Shown piece after piece: positions 5,102-5,135 of a stretch of DNA of 5,135 nt. The notes beneath the pieces were generated by a model. The model saw only the letters and a program-made list of their open reading frames with translations, had not been told where the DNA came from and did not search any database. Positions within the stretch are counted from its first letter, which is position 1. Every line of letters starts with the position of its first letter. A program made the position numbers and the translations under genes. The stretch lies in the NCBI GenBank assembly GCA_026391115.1, contig JAPLER010000163.1, forward strand, positions 1 to 5,135, in the 5' to 3' direction. This DNA comes from Bacteroidota bacterium. Its GTDB lineage: Bacteria > Bacteroidota > Bacteroidia > Chitinophagales > Chitinophagaceae.

Positions 5102-5135
5102 TCACTAAACAGCCTTTAATACTGATTTTTGCTTA

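Noticed and set aside
5102..5135. Possible terminator or next-gene promoter at the right edge
   Set aside because: CAG...CTG gives only a 3-bp stem before the T-run, and GATTTTTG matches the -7 consensus imperfectly. Too little sequence remains to support either.
1..5135. Mobile elements, CRISPR arrays or direct repeats
   Set aside because: No transposase, integrase, spaced repeats or terminal inverted repeats were seen, and all long frames are explained by ordinary chromosomal genes.

Overview
The window is AT-rich chromosomal DNA that looks like a member of the Bacteroidota, probably near the Chitinophagales or Sphingobacteriales. This rests on three things: the flavour of the proteins (MnmA with a TWDYATSGG...KETGCC segment, a COG2509-type flavoprotein, a paired YeeE/DUF6691 transporter), the absence of Shine-Dalgarno sites before the starts, and -7 boxes of the Bacteroidota type (TAnnTTTG) upstream of genes. 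The placement is an inference from remembered families; no search was run.

Layout from left to right: the last 27 codons of rplL (ribosomal protein L7/L12) run off the left edge and end at a strong hairpin whose flanks suit termination in both directions. After a gene-free stretch of about 160 bases comes mnmA, the tRNA 2-thiouridylase, on the minus strand and therefore convergent with rplL. A 130-base divergent region carries -7 boxes facing both ways. On the plus strand it is followed by a 527-residue FAD-dependent dehydrogenase of unknown function (COG2509 type). An 81-base gap with a hairpin and a weak -7 box leads into a tight three-gene operon with gaps of 8 and 9 bases. Its genes are a TPMT-type methyltransferase fused to a heavy-metal-associated (HMA) domain, then the two halves of a split YeeE/YedE-family sulfur transporter (the second half being a DUF6691-type protein).

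The operon from 3198 to 5101 is the most interesting part. Bacterial TPMT-family enzymes methylate thiols and selenium or tellurium compounds. HMA domains bind soft metal ions through a CxxC pair. YeeE/YedE proteins move thiosulfate or related sulfur species through conserved cysteines, and some relatives are linked to selenium metabolism. Together they suggest an uptake-and-methylation module for sulfur, selenium, or a thiophilic metal or metalloid. The substrate cannot be told from sequence alone. The other notable points are that rplL is not followed by rpoB as it usually is, and that the mnmA -7 box lies so close to the start codon that its message should be nearly leaderless.
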